Positions 34,951 to 44,152 of a stretch of DNA of 64,000 bases are shown here, one piece after another. Origin of the DNA: Nocardia sp. CNY236 (lineage in GTDB: Bacteria > Actinomycetota > Actinomycetes > Mycobacteriales > Mycobacteriaceae); contig NZ_AXVD01000007.1 in the NCBI RefSeq assembly GCF_000482385.1, positions 1 to 64,000 on the forward strand. The letters run 5' to 3'. The notes below the pieces were generated by a model that searched no databases, was not told the origin of the DNA, and saw nothing but the letters and a program-made list of their open reading frames with translations. A program made the translations under genes and the position numbers. Numbering within the stretch: the first letter of the stretch is position 1; each line of letters starts with the position of its first letter.

Positions 34951-34987
34951 GGCCACAGCCCTGGTCGGCACCCTCGACCGCGATCTT

Positions 34988-35473
34988 TCAGCCGGACGAT
35001 GCTGCCTCGCGGACAGCGGTTTCCCCCTCGACGCTGCCGGATTCGATACGAGCGGAGGCGGCCTCGAGGTTCTCGACGATCCGGTCGAGGGTGCGCAGGG
35101 TGGCTGCGTAATCCTCCTGTGAAACGCCGTCCGCGGCGATCTGCATGGTGCGCGCCTGGGTCTGGCCCATCTGCTCGAGCAACTCTCGTCCCGAGTCGGT
35201 CAGCTGCATGTCGGTGCCGTCGTCGGCGGGGACCAGGCGCAGCCAGCCGTTACCGGTCAGCGACGTCAGCAGCTCATCGATCTGCGCGGGGCCGTAGAAC
35301 TCGCCGGCTTCGATGGTGAACCGTTCCAGACTCGTGTCGCCGTCTTGCGCAGTGCGTAGCGCCTGCCAATGGCTGCGACCTACGCCGTGTGCATTACGCA
35401 GCACCCGGTCGACATACCGCTGGAGCGCATTGTCGAGAGCCTTGACGAGATAGCCGAGTGGCTGACTGCTCAT
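34988..35473 (-). CDS. MarR-family-like winged-helix regulator
   Basis: This 161-residue protein has a MarR-like arrangement: an N-terminal dimer helix (YLVKALDNALQRYVDRVLRN), a central HTH region (FYGPAQIDELLTSLTGNGWL), the wing LRLVPADDGTDMQLTDSGRE and a C-terminal coiled helix. It overlaps the start of its own message with the MFS gene stop (ATGA at 35470-35473), so it is the downstream gene of the MFS operon. It probably controls efflux jointly with the divergent TetR. Confidence 0.8.
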   Translation of the reverse strand: MSSQPLGYLVKALDNALQRYVDRVLRNAHGVGRSHWQALRTAQDGDTSLERFTIEAGEFYGPAQIDELLTSLTGNGWLRLVPADDGTDMQLTDSGRELLEQMGQTQARTMQIAADGVSQEDYAATLRTLDRIVENLEAASARIESGSVEGETAVREAASSG

Positions 35474-37071
35474 GCGCGTGCCTCCTTGGATTGTTCGGCA
35501 TCGCCCAGGGTAGGGGCGGGTTCGCCGTCGGTAGTGTGGTGTGGGTCGGGTTCGGGAAGGTCTCGATCAGGGTCCGAGCCGCGCATGAGCCACGGGACGA
35601 GCACAGCGAGGGCAGCCATGGCGACCGCGCCGGCGACCGCAGCGACGGAGAGTCCGGCCGTGAACGCATCCGCGGCATCGGCGAGCACGCTGGTGCGCAG
35701 ATCTTCGGGCAGGTCTTCGGCAGCCGCACGTGCGCTGGCCAAGGATTCACGCGCCACCGCGGGCGCCTCGGGCGGCAGTTCGAGGTTGGCGCGATATATT
35801 GCGACACCGAGCGAACCCATCAGCGCGACGCCCAGTGCGCCACCGAACTCCGAACCGGTCTCTTGGATCGCCGAGGCCGCCCCAGCGCGTTCGGGGGTCG
35901 CAGCGGCAACGACCGCGTCGGTGGCCAGGGTCATCACGCTGACCACCCCGCCGCTGAGCACGATCCCGCCGATCACGACGACCGCCAAGCCATCTGCCGG
36001 TGGAGTGAGCGAGATGATCGCGAGTCCCACCGCGGCGGTGGAGAAACCAGCGGCGACCGCCCTCGCCGTGCCCACCCTGGCCGCCAATTGCGGAGCCAGC
36101 ATCGACCCCGTCATCGCCGCGACGGTCATCGGCACCATCCACAACGCGGCAGTCAATGGCGATAGACCGACCACGAGTTGCAAATACCGCGCCAGATACA
36201 TGTTCGGCCCCAGCAATGCCATGATGCCGAGGGTGACCGCCACCAAGGCGCCGACGAAGCGTCTGCTGCGGAACAACGTGGTATCCACCAACGGGGCCAC
36301 GGCAATTCGTTGACGCAGCACGAACAGGATCGCTGCCGCTGCGCCGGCAGCGGCAGCGATCGTGCAGCGAGAGTCCCAACCGGCTATCTCCGCGGCGTGC
36401 TTGACCGCATACACCAGCGGCAGAATCGCTGCCATCGACAGCGCGGCGCCCACCAGGTCGAACCGGGCCTGCGAGCGGTCGCGATGCTCGGGTACCAGCA
36501 CCGGGGCCGCCACCAGCAACACCACCAGGACCGGCACATTGATCAGGAATACCCAGCCCCAGCTGAAGAAGTTCAACAGGGCTCCCCCGACGACCGGGCC
36601 GAGCGCGCCGCCGCCGGCGAACGCTGCCGTCCACACACCGATCGCCTTCGTGCGCTCACCGGAATCGACGAACATGTTGCGGATGAGCGACAGCGTCGAG
36701 GGCATCAATGTCGCGCCACCGAGACCCATCAGGGCGCGCGCCGCGATGAGCATTTCCGGGCTGGTGGAGAAGGCCGCCAGAACCGACGCTGCGCCGAAGA
36801 GCGTCGCCCCGGTCAAGAGCACCAAGCGCCGTCCGAACCGGTCACCCAGGTTGCCCATGGTGATCAGCAGGCCCGCGAGCACGAAGCCGTAGATATCCAG
36901 AATCCATAGCATCTGGCTACTACTGGGGGCGAGATCTGCGCTGATCAATGGGATGGCCAGATAGAGGACGGAGAGGTCCATCGAGGTCAGCAACACCGGT
37001 AGAACCAGGACCGCCAGCGCCGCCCACCGGGTGGGATGCCCCGCGCCCGTGGTAGGGGCAGGTGCATTCAT
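35470..37071 (-). CDS. MFS drug exporter, 14-helix EmrB/QacA type
   Basis: This 533-residue transporter has about fourteen membrane segments. It carries the antiporter motif A GNLGDRFGRRLVLL after helix 2, an ALMGLGGATLMPSTLSL region (motif B-like) and motif C GGGALGPVVGGALL. The ATG at 37071 follows GGAG by eight bases, and the alternative start at 37095 overlaps the TetR operator region. It exports cationic or hydrophobic drugs using the proton gradient. It is divergent from a TetR gene with palindromic sites between, and upstream of MarR, so it is probably doubly regulated. Confidence 0.9.
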   Translation of the reverse strand: MNAPAPTTGAGHPTRWAALAVLVLPVLLTSMDLSVLYLAIPLISADLAPSSSQMLWILDIYGFVLAGLLITMGNLGDRFGRRLVLLTGATLFGAASVLAAFSTSPEMLIAARALMGLGGATLMPSTLSLIRNMFVDSGERTKAIGVWTAAFAGGGALGPVVGGALLNFFSWGWVFLINVPVLVVLLVAAPVLVPEHRDRSQARFDLVGAALSMAAILPLVYAVKHAAEIAGWDSRCTIAAAAGAAAAILFVLRQRIAVAPLVDTTLFRSRRFVGALVAVTLGIMALLGPNMYLARYLQLVVGLSPLTAALWMVPMTVAAMTGSMLAPQLAARVGTARAVAAGFSTAAVGLAIISLTPPADGLAVVVIGGIVLSGGVVSVMTLATDAVVAAATPERAGAASAIQETGSEFGGALGVALMGSLGVAIYRANLELPPEAPAVARESLASARAAAEDLPEDLRTSVLADAADAFTAGLSVAAVAGAVAMAALAVLVPWLMRGSDPDRDLPEPDPHHTTDGEPAPTLGDAEQSKEARA

Positions 37072-37097
37072 GCCATACTCCTTCCATTCGGACATAC

Positions 37098-37140
37098 CCT
37101 CCGATTAATTCGGAGAGATCCTCCGTTTCAAATATGGAGG
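37098..37140. promoter_or_regulatory. TetR operator between the MFS and TetR genes
   Basis: Two adjacent inverted repeats occur: CTCCGA-TTAAT-TCGGAG (37099-37115) and CCTCC...GGAGG (37120-37140, 11-base centre). They share the half-site CTCCG. They fill the short gap between the divergent MFS (ATG 37071) and TetR (GTG 37177) genes, as expected for a TetR that represses both. Confidence 0.6.
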
Positions 37141-37176
37141 CAGCATCCGGATAAGTCAACCGTGATTGGAGGAGCC

Positions 37177-37740
37177 GTGAGCGCACCCGCTGGGAGGCCG
37201 CTACGTGCCGATGCCGCACGCAATCGTGCGGCCGTGGTTGCCGCAGCGCGCGACGCATTCGCCAGCAAGGGCGTGGAAGCGTCGCTCGAGGAGATCGCTC
37301 GAGCAGCCGGGGTCGGACCGGGCACGCTGTACCGGCACTTTCCTGCGCGTGCCGACCTGGTTGCCGCCGCAGTCGCCGAACACGTCGCCGAATTGCGCGC
37401 CGATGCCGTGCGCTTGGGCGCCGCGACCGACCCGGCCGCAGCCTTGGTCGAGTGGATCCATCTCCTCGCGGCGTACTCGGGTACCTATGGCGGGCTGCCG
37501 AACAGTGTCCTGGCCGCCAGCGCCGCAGACGGCCCGCTGGCACGAATCTGCCAGGACCTCGAAGGGCTCACCGGCGAACTCGTCGTTCGAGCCCAGGCAA
37601 GCGGGCGCGTGCGTGCCGAAGTCTCCGGCGAGGACGTCTTCGTTCTGGCAAACGCCCTCGCCTGGGCCGACAGCCACGACCTCGAACACGCACGCTCCAC
37701 CGACCGGATCGCGATCCTCGTTCGCGGGATCCTGACCTAG
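37177..37740 (+). CDS. TetR-family regulator of the MFS exporter
   Basis: This 187-residue protein has a TetR HTH: LRADAARNRAAVVAAARDAF, then LEEIARAAGVGPGTLYRHFP, within the first 55 residues. A divergent C-terminal domain follows. The GTG at 37177 is supported by GGAGGAG at 37168-37174; earlier in-frame starts fall in the operator. It probably represses the divergent MFS gene and itself, with induction by the exported compound. Confidence 0.9.
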   Translation: MSAPAGRPLRADAARNRAAVVAAARDAFASKGVEASLEEIARAAGVGPGTLYRHFPARADLVAAAVAEHVAELRADAVRLGAATDPAAALVEWIHLLAAYSGTYGGLPNSVLAASAADGPLARICQDLEGLTGELVVRAQASGRVRAEVSGEDVFVLANALAWADSHDLEHARSTDRIAILVRGILT

Positions 37741-38043
37741 CCAACCGGCGCGAACATCTATACCTGCGGCACAACCGGGATCGCCGGCACAGTCGATCCC
37801 GACGACATCACCGCCTGCTATAGCGGCGTCATATCGAACTCGCCACTCGAATCGGCGATGTATCCGCCACGAAACCCGTCACCGAACAAGCGATGCATCG
37901 AGAGACAGCTGTAAGGGCCGACTCAGGTGCAGACGCACGAGCATCGTCCCGATTCGCCGAGGATTCCCGGCCCGAACCACGTTGTCCGCGAGCATGAGAT
38001 GCGCCGAGCCAGGAGAATCTGGGTCACCGGAGTGTTGTAGCCG
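37741..38043. other. remnant sequence before the phosphoketolase-like pseudogene
   Basis: No complete gene. In the TetR frame, just after its stop, 37741-37913 reads PTGANIYTCGTTGIAGTVDP, then DDITACYSGVISNSPLESAM, ending at TAA. It has no start and looks like the tail of a lost small protein. Minus-strand readings here are also partly coding-like. The stretch seems to be a mosaic of broken genes. Confidence 0.35.
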
Positions 38044-39036
38044 ATGCAACATTGCGAGGCGATCAGCACCCGCGACTTTCTGCCCGGCCACGACGTGCGG
38101 GCCATGCAGGACCGGGCCCGCGATATCGAGTTCTACCTCGCCAACGGCCTGCGCATGGGCTCGGCATCGCTGCTGGCCGGCCTCGACCCCTGCGATCTCG
38201 CCCACCACCTCGGCGGCCTGGGCTACCAGGTGATCACCGCAGGACCGGCCACCCACGAGATCACCGCCGCCGTGGCCCGCGCCCTGACCGGGTTGCGGCC
38301 CTTGCAGTACGGACCGTCCACCGTTGTCGTCGTCACCGTCGACAAGGGCCACGGCGTACCGAAAAGGATTGCCGGGCAACAGGTTGCACAAACGCCCCGA
38401 GTACACAAGGTTCCGCTGCGCAACCCGTGGGCCGACAATGCGGAATTCGCTGCGCTGGAGCGCTGGCTGTCGGGCTACCGCCCGCAGGAGCTGTTCACCA
38501 GCGGGGCACCGAGCCCGACGGTGCGCCGCGGTCTCGCACCGGCCGCAACCCGCCGGGTCGAACTCCACGCACCGCGCGGCTGCATCGCCGCCGCCAGCGC
38601 AGTCGCCGACCAGGTCGCCGGAGCTGACTTCGGTGCCGCGATCACCACCACCCTGCGCGAACTCAACACCGTCTACGGGCTGAGGGTGTTCAGCCCGGAT
38701 GAACTGGCCTCCAACCGGATCGAGCTGGGTGCCACCGATTCCGGCTGGACAATCGAAGTGCTCAACGAAGAGCTGTGCCACGCCTGGGCTCAGGGCTACC
38801 AGGCCACCGGTCGCCGCGGCGTGGTCGTCGGCTACGAGGCATTCGCCCCGATCACCGCCTCGCTGCTGGCCCAGCAGCTCCTCGCCCACCGGCTCGCCGC
38901 GGCCGCCGGACGCCCACCGGGCCCGAGCCTGGTGTACCTGCTGACCAGCCTCGGCTGGCACAACACCATCACCCACGCCAACCCCGGCCTCATCGACATC
39001 GCCGTCGGCAGCGCCGACCCGAGCGTGCGGGTGGTC
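38044..39036 (+). pseudogene. phosphoketolase-like (XFP family) gene, truncated at both ends
   Basis: The reading matches the middle of thiamine-diphosphate phosphoketolases: ANGLRMGSASLLAGLDPCDL, GPSTVVVVTVDKGHGVPKRI, HKVPLRNPWADNAEFAALER, RVFSPDELASNRIELGATDS, then LNEELCHAWAQGYQATGRRG and LVYLLTSLGWHNTITHANPG. In XFP the last block precedes the C-terminal domain. Here about 200 N-terminal residues (ThDP pyrophosphate region) are missing and the C-terminal domain is interrupted at about 39036, where an inverted segment begins. The divergence from classic XFP suggests a special-metabolism paralogue. It is non-functional unless the missing parts are supplied elsewhere. Confidence 0.65.
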
Positions 39037-39143
39037 AGGTCGTGGATGTGCAGGTACCGCAGGCGGGCTGTGGGGCGGGTGGCGGTGACTGCTGTTGTGG
39101 CGCGGGTGAGTTCGCGGGCGGCGATGTCACCCTGGACCTGCAA
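39037..39143 (-). pseudogene. short inverted segment resembling the XFP C-terminal domain
   Basis: On the minus strand these 107 bases read LQVQGDIAARELTRATTAVT and then ARLRYLHIHDLTT with strongly G/C third positions. The plus-strand reading across them is Arg/Val-rich and unlike protein. The pattern (x-GDxAAxE...ARLRxLHxxDLT) resembles the C-terminal domain of phosphoketolase, which should lie about here in the opposite orientation. A local inversion of part of that gene is the simplest reading. Confidence 0.5.
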
Positions 39144-40235
39144 CGTCGGCGCCGAATCCCTGTTCATCCGATTCGACGAGATCTGGCCGGCGTCCTGCCG
39201 CGAGGGCGGCCGCATCGGATCGATCTTCGACAACAACCTGCCCCTGCCCACCGCGGGCATCACCTGCCTGCCCGAACACGTCCTAGCCCAACTCGAGATC
39301 GTCGACATCTGCGGCGCCTACGGCGACCCCGCCATCGCCGGTGAACTGCTCGACATCTGCCACCACATCCACACCACCAACCCGGGCACAGCCATCCGCA
39401 TCTACACCAACGGCGGCCTGCGCACCCCGAACTGGTGGGCACGGCTGGCCGAAATCCCGGGAATCACCACGATCTTCGCCATCGACGGCCTGGCCACCAA
39501 CGGCGTATACCGGCGCAAGGTCGACATCGACAAAGTCCTGGCCAACGCCGCCGCGTTCATCGACGCCGGCGGCCGCGCCCAGTGGGACTACATCGCCTTC
39601 GCCCACAACGAGCACAAATCGAATCCTCCCGCGCCGCTGAACTCGGATTCGCCGAGTTCAGCGTCAAGAAGACCGCCCGCTTCCTGCGGCCCCTGTATGA
39701 ACCCGCCCCCGAACTGCGTCCCGGTGACAGCGTCGACGCCACCCCGATCTACGACCGCACCGGCGCGGCCGTCGGGGAACTGCGGCCACCGGCCGACGAA
39801 CCGCTCGTCAACGAGGTCGTGCTCTGGGCGCGCAGTATCGAGGTCCGCGCTGAGTACTTCGACCAGTTCTTCGACACCTGCACCATCCAGTGCCAGGCCC
39901 TGGATTCGAGCGCCATCTTCGTCTCGGCGACCGGACATGTGTACCCGTGCTGCTGGCTCTACGTCCAAGCGACCCTGCCCCAGCTGCATCGTGAACAAGC
40001 CGCCACCGACGCACAGGTCCACGACCTGCTCACCGCCTCCGGCGGAGCCACCACCCTCGACGCCGCCCGCCACCCGCTCGATGAAATCCTCGCCGGCGAA
40101 TTCTTCACGGCCGTGGAACGCAGCTGGAGCACCGACACCATCGCGGGCGGGAAACTCAAGGTGTGCTCGCGGGTCTGCGGAGAAGGGTGCAGCGCCTACC
40201 GACGTCAGTTCGACCGCCCGGACCTCGTCCCCTGA
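39144..40235 (+). pseudogene. radical SAM/SPASM-like protein, N-terminally truncated and frameshifted
   Basis: The first frame gives VDICGAYGDPAIAGELLDIC, TAIRIYTNGGLRTPNWWARL and ITTIFAIDGLATNGVYRRKV, a radical SAM barrel. At about 39615 the frame shifts by one (a base appears lost in GAGCACAAATC). It then continues as RAAELGFAEFSVKKTARFLR, with auxiliary Cys motifs CTIQC, YPCCW, and CSRVCGEGC near the stop. The latter are SPASM/twitch-like Fe-S ligands. The CxxxCxxC motif that binds SAM should precede PLPTAGIT but is absent. The gene is thus doubly broken; a single-base sequencing error could explain the frameshift but not the missing N terminus. Confidence 0.65.
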
Positions 40236-40298
40236 CCACGATCGAACCCAGCAAACCCAGCCGCACCGCACCGCGAGAGCAAGGAGCGAGAACCCGAC

Positions 40299-41150
40299 AT
40301 GACCAAGCCCCCGGCGACCCCACCGAGCTGGCCTATCCGATCAGGCTACCGCGAAGACCTCTTCCGCGGCGCAGCCGAGTTATACAGCCGGTACCGCCCG
40401 GCCTACCCCCAGCCACTGTTCGACGACCTCCTCAACCAGGCAGGCGACGGCGGCGTCCTGGTCGACCTCGCCTGCGGCACTGGCGAAATCGCGATACCCC
40501 TGCACACCCGGTTCGCCCACGTCTATGCCGTGGACCTCGAACCCGACATGATCGAGGTCGGACGCGCCAAGGCCGAGCGAGCCGCCGCCACCAACATCAT
40601 CTGGAGCACCGGTAAGGCCGAAGACCTGACCGTCGACGAGCCCGCGCAGCTGGTCACCATTGGCAACGCCTACCACCGCTTGGACCGACCGCTCATCGCC
40701 GAACGCGCCCGCCAGTGGCTGGCCCCCGGCGGCTGCCTGGCCATCCTGGGCAGCAGCACACCCTGGAGCGGAACCGAGCCATGGCAAACCGTCGCCGTCG
40801 ATGTCGTCGCCCGATGGTCCGGCGAACCCGGGCGCCCCGCGAGCGCGGTGCCTGCCACGGCCGAGAGCCACGCCCCAGCACGGCGCACTCACGAAGACGT
40901 TGTGCGCGAAGCAGGGTTCGTCGACGTCGCCGAGCACCAGTTCTCCACACCACACACCTGGACCGCTGACCAGTTCCTCGGATTCTTGTGGTCGACCTCC
41001 TACACGGCGCCGATCCGGGCGAACAGTTCGCTGGTCGAGAGTTTCGAACAGGACCTGCGGGCGCGGCTGCACGAGTGCGAGCCGTCCGGACAGCTGCGGG
41101 AAACGATCGCGCACTACTACATCCTCGGCCGCACCCCCAACGTTCGATGA
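40299..41150 (+). CDS. class I SAM-dependent methyltransferase
   Basis: This 283-residue protein starts with the RGAAELYSRYRPAYPQPLFD entry common to a subgroup of small-molecule methyltransferases. SAM motif I is VLVDLACGTGEIAIPL (about 53-68) and the acidic strand end is YAVDLEPDM. Post-motif blocks TIGNAYHRLDR and LAPGGCLAIL follow. It lies 63 bp after the radical SAM remnant in the same direction, so it may be a leftover of the same operon. Acceptor unknown. Confidence 0.88.
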   Translation: MTKPPATPPSWPIRSGYREDLFRGAAELYSRYRPAYPQPLFDDLLNQAGDGGVLVDLACGTGEIAIPLHTRFAHVYAVDLEPDMIEVGRAKAERAAATNIIWSTGKAEDLTVDEPAQLVTIGNAYHRLDRPLIAERARQWLAPGGCLAILGSSTPWSGTEPWQTVAVDVVARWSGEPGRPASAVPATAESHAPARRTHEDVVREAGFVDVAEHQFSTPHTWTADQFLGFLWSTSYTAPIRANSSLVESFEQDLRARLHECEPSGQLRETIAHYYILGRTPNVR

Positions 41151-41226
41151 GGGCTCAGCCACGAAGTCCGGAATGAGGCATAGCGCAATTCACCCAACCT
41201 CATTAGCGGGTCGGTACCGTGACCAG

Positions 41227-41526
41227 GTGGGATCGAAGGCACAGCGGCGGGCCGCGCGTGAGCGGGTCACCGCCTATCACGAGGCGCGCCTGGGTGAGCT
41301 GATCGCCCACGTCGAGCAGGCGGTGGCACAGTTCCGGGCCGGGGAGCTCGACGCGTTCGAGGTCGACACAGTGATCCACCAGTACCACCGCGCCACCCAG
41401 AAGCTGTGGGTGTTCTGCGACCAATCCGGCGGGCAGGTGGAGACCACCGCGCACTTCATCGACCAGCTTGACGATTCCTGCGAGCCGATCGACTGGTGGC
41501 AGCGATCGAGACCGACCAGGGAGTAG
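41227..41526 (+). CDS. conserved small actinobacterial protein of unknown function
   Basis: From the GTG at 41227 this 99-residue protein reads GSKAQRRAARERVTAYHEAR, then LIAHVEQAVAQFRAGELDAF and VDTVIHQYHRATQKLWVFCD. I know this pattern as a widespread actinobacterial hypothetical family, all-helical. The in-frame extension to 40660 runs antisense-like through the methyltransferase and is rejected. It has no evident metal or catalytic motif. Function unknown. Confidence 0.7.
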   Translation: MGSKAQRRAARERVTAYHEARLGELIAHVEQAVAQFRAGELDAFEVDTVIHQYHRATQKLWVFCDQSGGQVETTAHFIDQLDDSCEPIDWWQRSRPTRE

Positions 41527-41803
41527 CCGGGTGCCTCGGGCGTCCCAGCGCTGCGGCCGCGTCGGGTCGCACCATCAGCGTCGAAATGTCAGTGGTGACG
41601 CGTCGCGACTGACGTTTTCAGGCGTTCCGCGCCACATTTCCAGCGCCAACACCGTCACCGAGAAACAGCCCTTGACCAGCCAGTTACTGACATCCGGTGA
41701 CGAACGCTACTGACACCGATGACGAATCCGCAGATCGTCGACTGACATCGACATGACGAGTCCCAGAGAACGCCACCCAGTTTCCGAAACGTGTCAATGA
41801 CAA

Positions 41804-42115
41804 TCAACACGACCCACCGGAGCAAAACCCCCGGTCGGGCACAGTTTTTGGCTCCACTGGCCTGGTCATGCGAGGAAGTGTGTTCAGGCGGTAGGAGGTG
41901 CCTTCGGCGATAGACAGCAGGTCGGCGGCCAAGAGGTAGGTTTGCGCAATGTGGGTCCGCGCTTCGTCGATCGACGGATCCGAGTGAACTCCCTTGCTGG
42001 ACAGCGCGTCCAGGGCGTTGAGTCGTGTGCTGAGTTCGGTCGTGCGGTCTATGCTCTTCCCCTCGGACTGTCGATCGCACTGTGAGTTTCCGCCAGCGGC
42101 GAAAGCCTGCGGCAT
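41804..42115 (-). CDS. hypothetical helical protein
   Basis: From the ATG at 42115 the 103-residue product reads SIDRTTELSTRLNALDALSS, then PSIDEARTHIAQTYLLAADL, a coding-like helical pattern. The tail is less ordered. No family is recognised. It is divergent from the methyltransferase-HIT gene with a 78-bp gap. The region 41527-41803 next to it holds no gene I can support. Confidence 0.45.
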   Translation of the reverse strand: MPQAFAAGGNSQCDRQSEGKSIDRTTELSTRLNALDALSSKGVHSDPSIDEARTHIAQTYLLAADLLSIAEGTSYRLNTLPRMTRPVEPKTVPDRGFCSGGSC

Positions 42116-42193
42116 GAACCGCAGCAATACCCTGATGGGTGCCAGTCGGCCGATCGATAGTCGGCGATGCCGGTTTGGGGTAGGAAGGGCCTC

Positions 42194-43495
42194 ATGGTCT
42201 CGGCATTCGATCGGCATTTGGACGCACTTCGCAGTTACCAGTCCACGCCGTGGGGCCGGCTGCGCTACGAGCAGGTCGCAACCAACCTCGCCCGACACCT
42301 ATCTACCGACCCGCTGACCGTGCTCGACGTGGGCGGCGGCAACGGCCTGGATGCGGTGCGCCTGGCCGCTCTGGGCCATCATGTCACCATCGTCGACACG
42401 TCGCGGGACTCACTCGATGAGGCCGCAGCGCGGGCCACGGCGCACGGTTGCGCGGAGCTGATCGAGACACGGCACGCAGACTTGACGGAACTGGCCACTG
42501 GGCTTACACGCGATTCGTTCGACGTGATCACAGCACACAATGTGCTGCAATATGTTCCGGATCGGACCGCAGCGCTCGCCGCGATGGTGTCGATGCTGCG
42601 GCCAGGTGGGCTGCTGTCGGTGCTCGTGCCGAACCCCGCCAGCGACCCGTTGACCGTGGCCGTGCGGCGCGGGGAGCTGGACCAGGCGATGCGGCTGCTC
42701 GACGCCGCAACCCGGACCTCGGTCACCTACGACACCGAAATCGATGTGGTCACCGCGACCGAATTGGCCACCGAGATGGCCGTCGCGGGCCTGGGGCGAC
42801 CGGACCGCTACGGGGTGCGCGCGGTGTGTGACCTGATCAGCGACGACGAAGCCAAACACGATCCGCAGTTCTTCGCGAAGCTGCTGCGACTGGAGAACCT
42901 GCTCGCTGACCGCCACCCTTACCTCGAAACAGCCCGGTTCGCTCATCTGATCGCGGAGAAGCCCGACCCTGCACCACCGGACGGCGTTGCCGACCTCGAA
43001 CAGCGGCGGGTGCCGATGGACCTGCCCGGCTATGAAAAGCGGGTGCGGACGCAGCAGTGTTTCGTCTGCGCATTCCTGGCAGACCAGCCCGGCTACGAGC
43101 ACCACACGGTCTTCGACGACGGCGAGCATGTCGCGTTCCTGAACCGGTACCCCACGCTGCCCTGCTATGTGCTTGTGGTGCCGCGCCGTCACGTTGAAGA
43201 CGTGGTTGGTGATCTCACTACCGAGCAGTACCTGCGCTTGCAGGCGGTGGTGCACCGGGTCGCCCGCGCCGTTGCTGCTGTGACGAGTCCGGAGCGGACC
43301 TACGTGATGTCGCTGGGCGCCAAGCTCGGCAACGCGCATATTCACTGGCACGTGGCACCTCTGCCACCTGGTGTGCCCTACGCCCACCAGCAGCTCTACG
43401 CCTTGGACGCGGCCAACGGCGTCCTGGGCTACAACGACACCGAGATGACGCAGTTCGCGACCTGGATTCGTGCAGCACTGGCCAAGGAATCGTGA
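42194..43495 (+). CDS. fusion of a SAM methyltransferase and a HIT-family hydrolase/transferase domain
   Basis: This 433-residue protein has a class I methyltransferase in residues about 1-265: motif I LTVLDVGGGNGLDAVRLAAL (41-60), HNVLQYVPDRTAA, MLRPGGLLSVLVPNPAS. A HIT domain in about 280-433 contains QQCFVCAF (possible zinc Cys pair), GEHVAFLNRYPTLPCYVLVV, RHVEDV, and the catalytic HIHWHV at about 382-387 (HxHxH). HIT enzymes cleave or transfer nucleotides. The ATG at 42194 follows AGGAAGGG. The linker is short, so the two domains are one polypeptide and not a readthrough artefact. The next gene overlaps its stop by GTGA. Confidence 0.88.
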   Translation: MVSAFDRHLDALRSYQSTPWGRLRYEQVATNLARHLSTDPLTVLDVGGGNGLDAVRLAALGHHVTIVDTSRDSLDEAAARATAHGCAELIETRHADLTELATGLTRDSFDVITAHNVLQYVPDRTAALAAMVSMLRPGGLLSVLVPNPASDPLTVAVRRGELDQAMRLLDAATRTSVTYDTEIDVVTATELATEMAVAGLGRPDRYGVRAVCDLISDDEAKHDPQFFAKLLRLENLLADRHPYLETARFAHLIAEKPDPAPPDGVADLEQRRVPMDLPGYEKRVRTQQCFVCAFLADQPGYEHHTVFDDGEHVAFLNRYPTLPCYVLVVPRRHVEDVVGDLTTEQYLRLQAVVHRVARAVAAVTSPERTYVMSLGAKLGNAHIHWHVAPLPPGVPYAHQQLYALDAANGVLGYNDTEMTQFATWIRAALAKES

Positions 43496-43713
43496 CTGCC
43501 GCGAAGGATAGAGCAGTCCCGCCGGGCTGGCGCCACTGCCCACGACCAGACAGAGTCCTGGGAGTCGATCGGGCCGCGCAACTGGAGTCACCGAGCTGGA
43601 CGTACTACCTGGAACCAGCGCGGCAACTGGGAATGGGCACCGTCCACGCAGTCGGACCCGAAACCACGGTCAAGGAACTCAGTCGACTGTTCAACGCGGA
43701 CCGAACAACGTGA
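43492..43713 (+). CDS. small hypothetical protein coupled to the methyltransferase-HIT gene
   Basis: A GTG start overlapping the stop of the fusion gene (GTGA) gives 73 residues including AAQLESPSWTYYLEPARQLG and ETTVKELSRLFNADR. The composition is plausible for a real protein, but it may be the N-terminal stub of a longer gene that has decayed; the sequence after the stop at 43713 contains no continuation I can recognise. Confidence 0.45.
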   Translation: MTAAKDRAVPPGWRHCPRPDRVLGVDRAAQLESPSWTYYLEPARQLGMGTVHAVGPETTVKELSRLFNADRTT

Positions 43714-44152
43714 TGAGATGCTGCGGTTGCCGCAGCCGGGGATACAGGGTGAAGTGGTCGCGATCGAGGTCAGCCGCCGCCGCGCAGAAACTCACCGCGA
43801 TGCAGAAGCTTGCCGAACACCATGCAGCAACCCACTTGGGGATGCTGAACTTCCGGGCGATCACAGGGCGACACACGCACGAATCTCGAGCGACGTAGCA
43901 GATCACGCAAGGGGGTGCCCGACCCGGCCGCGCGGTGGCTACCAGTCGTTGTGGTCGAAGCTGAGCGGGTCATGGCGGCTGACGGACACCAGGCCTTGGT
44001 CGATCCTTCGTCTCGGACACTGTACATCGCCTCCATCGCAGGCTCCCACACCTGAAAACCGATTCCACTCGAACCTAATGTCCGCGTGAACATTTAGTTT
44101 CGTCATTCGGTACACCCGGCGGCCGACACCAATCCGAGATGAGTGGCTCCCG
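43714..44152. other. stretch without recognisable genes
   Basis: About 440 bp with short open frames on both strands, none with a ribosome site, family match or consistent third-position bias. It links the methyltransferase-HIT operon to a P450 remnant and appears to be decaying DNA. Confidence 0.4.

Noticed and set aside
37879..38976. 365-codon minus-strand frame
   Set aside because: It is Gly/Ala-rich and antisense to the phosphoketolase remnant; its last 50 residues are mildly coding-like but unassignable.
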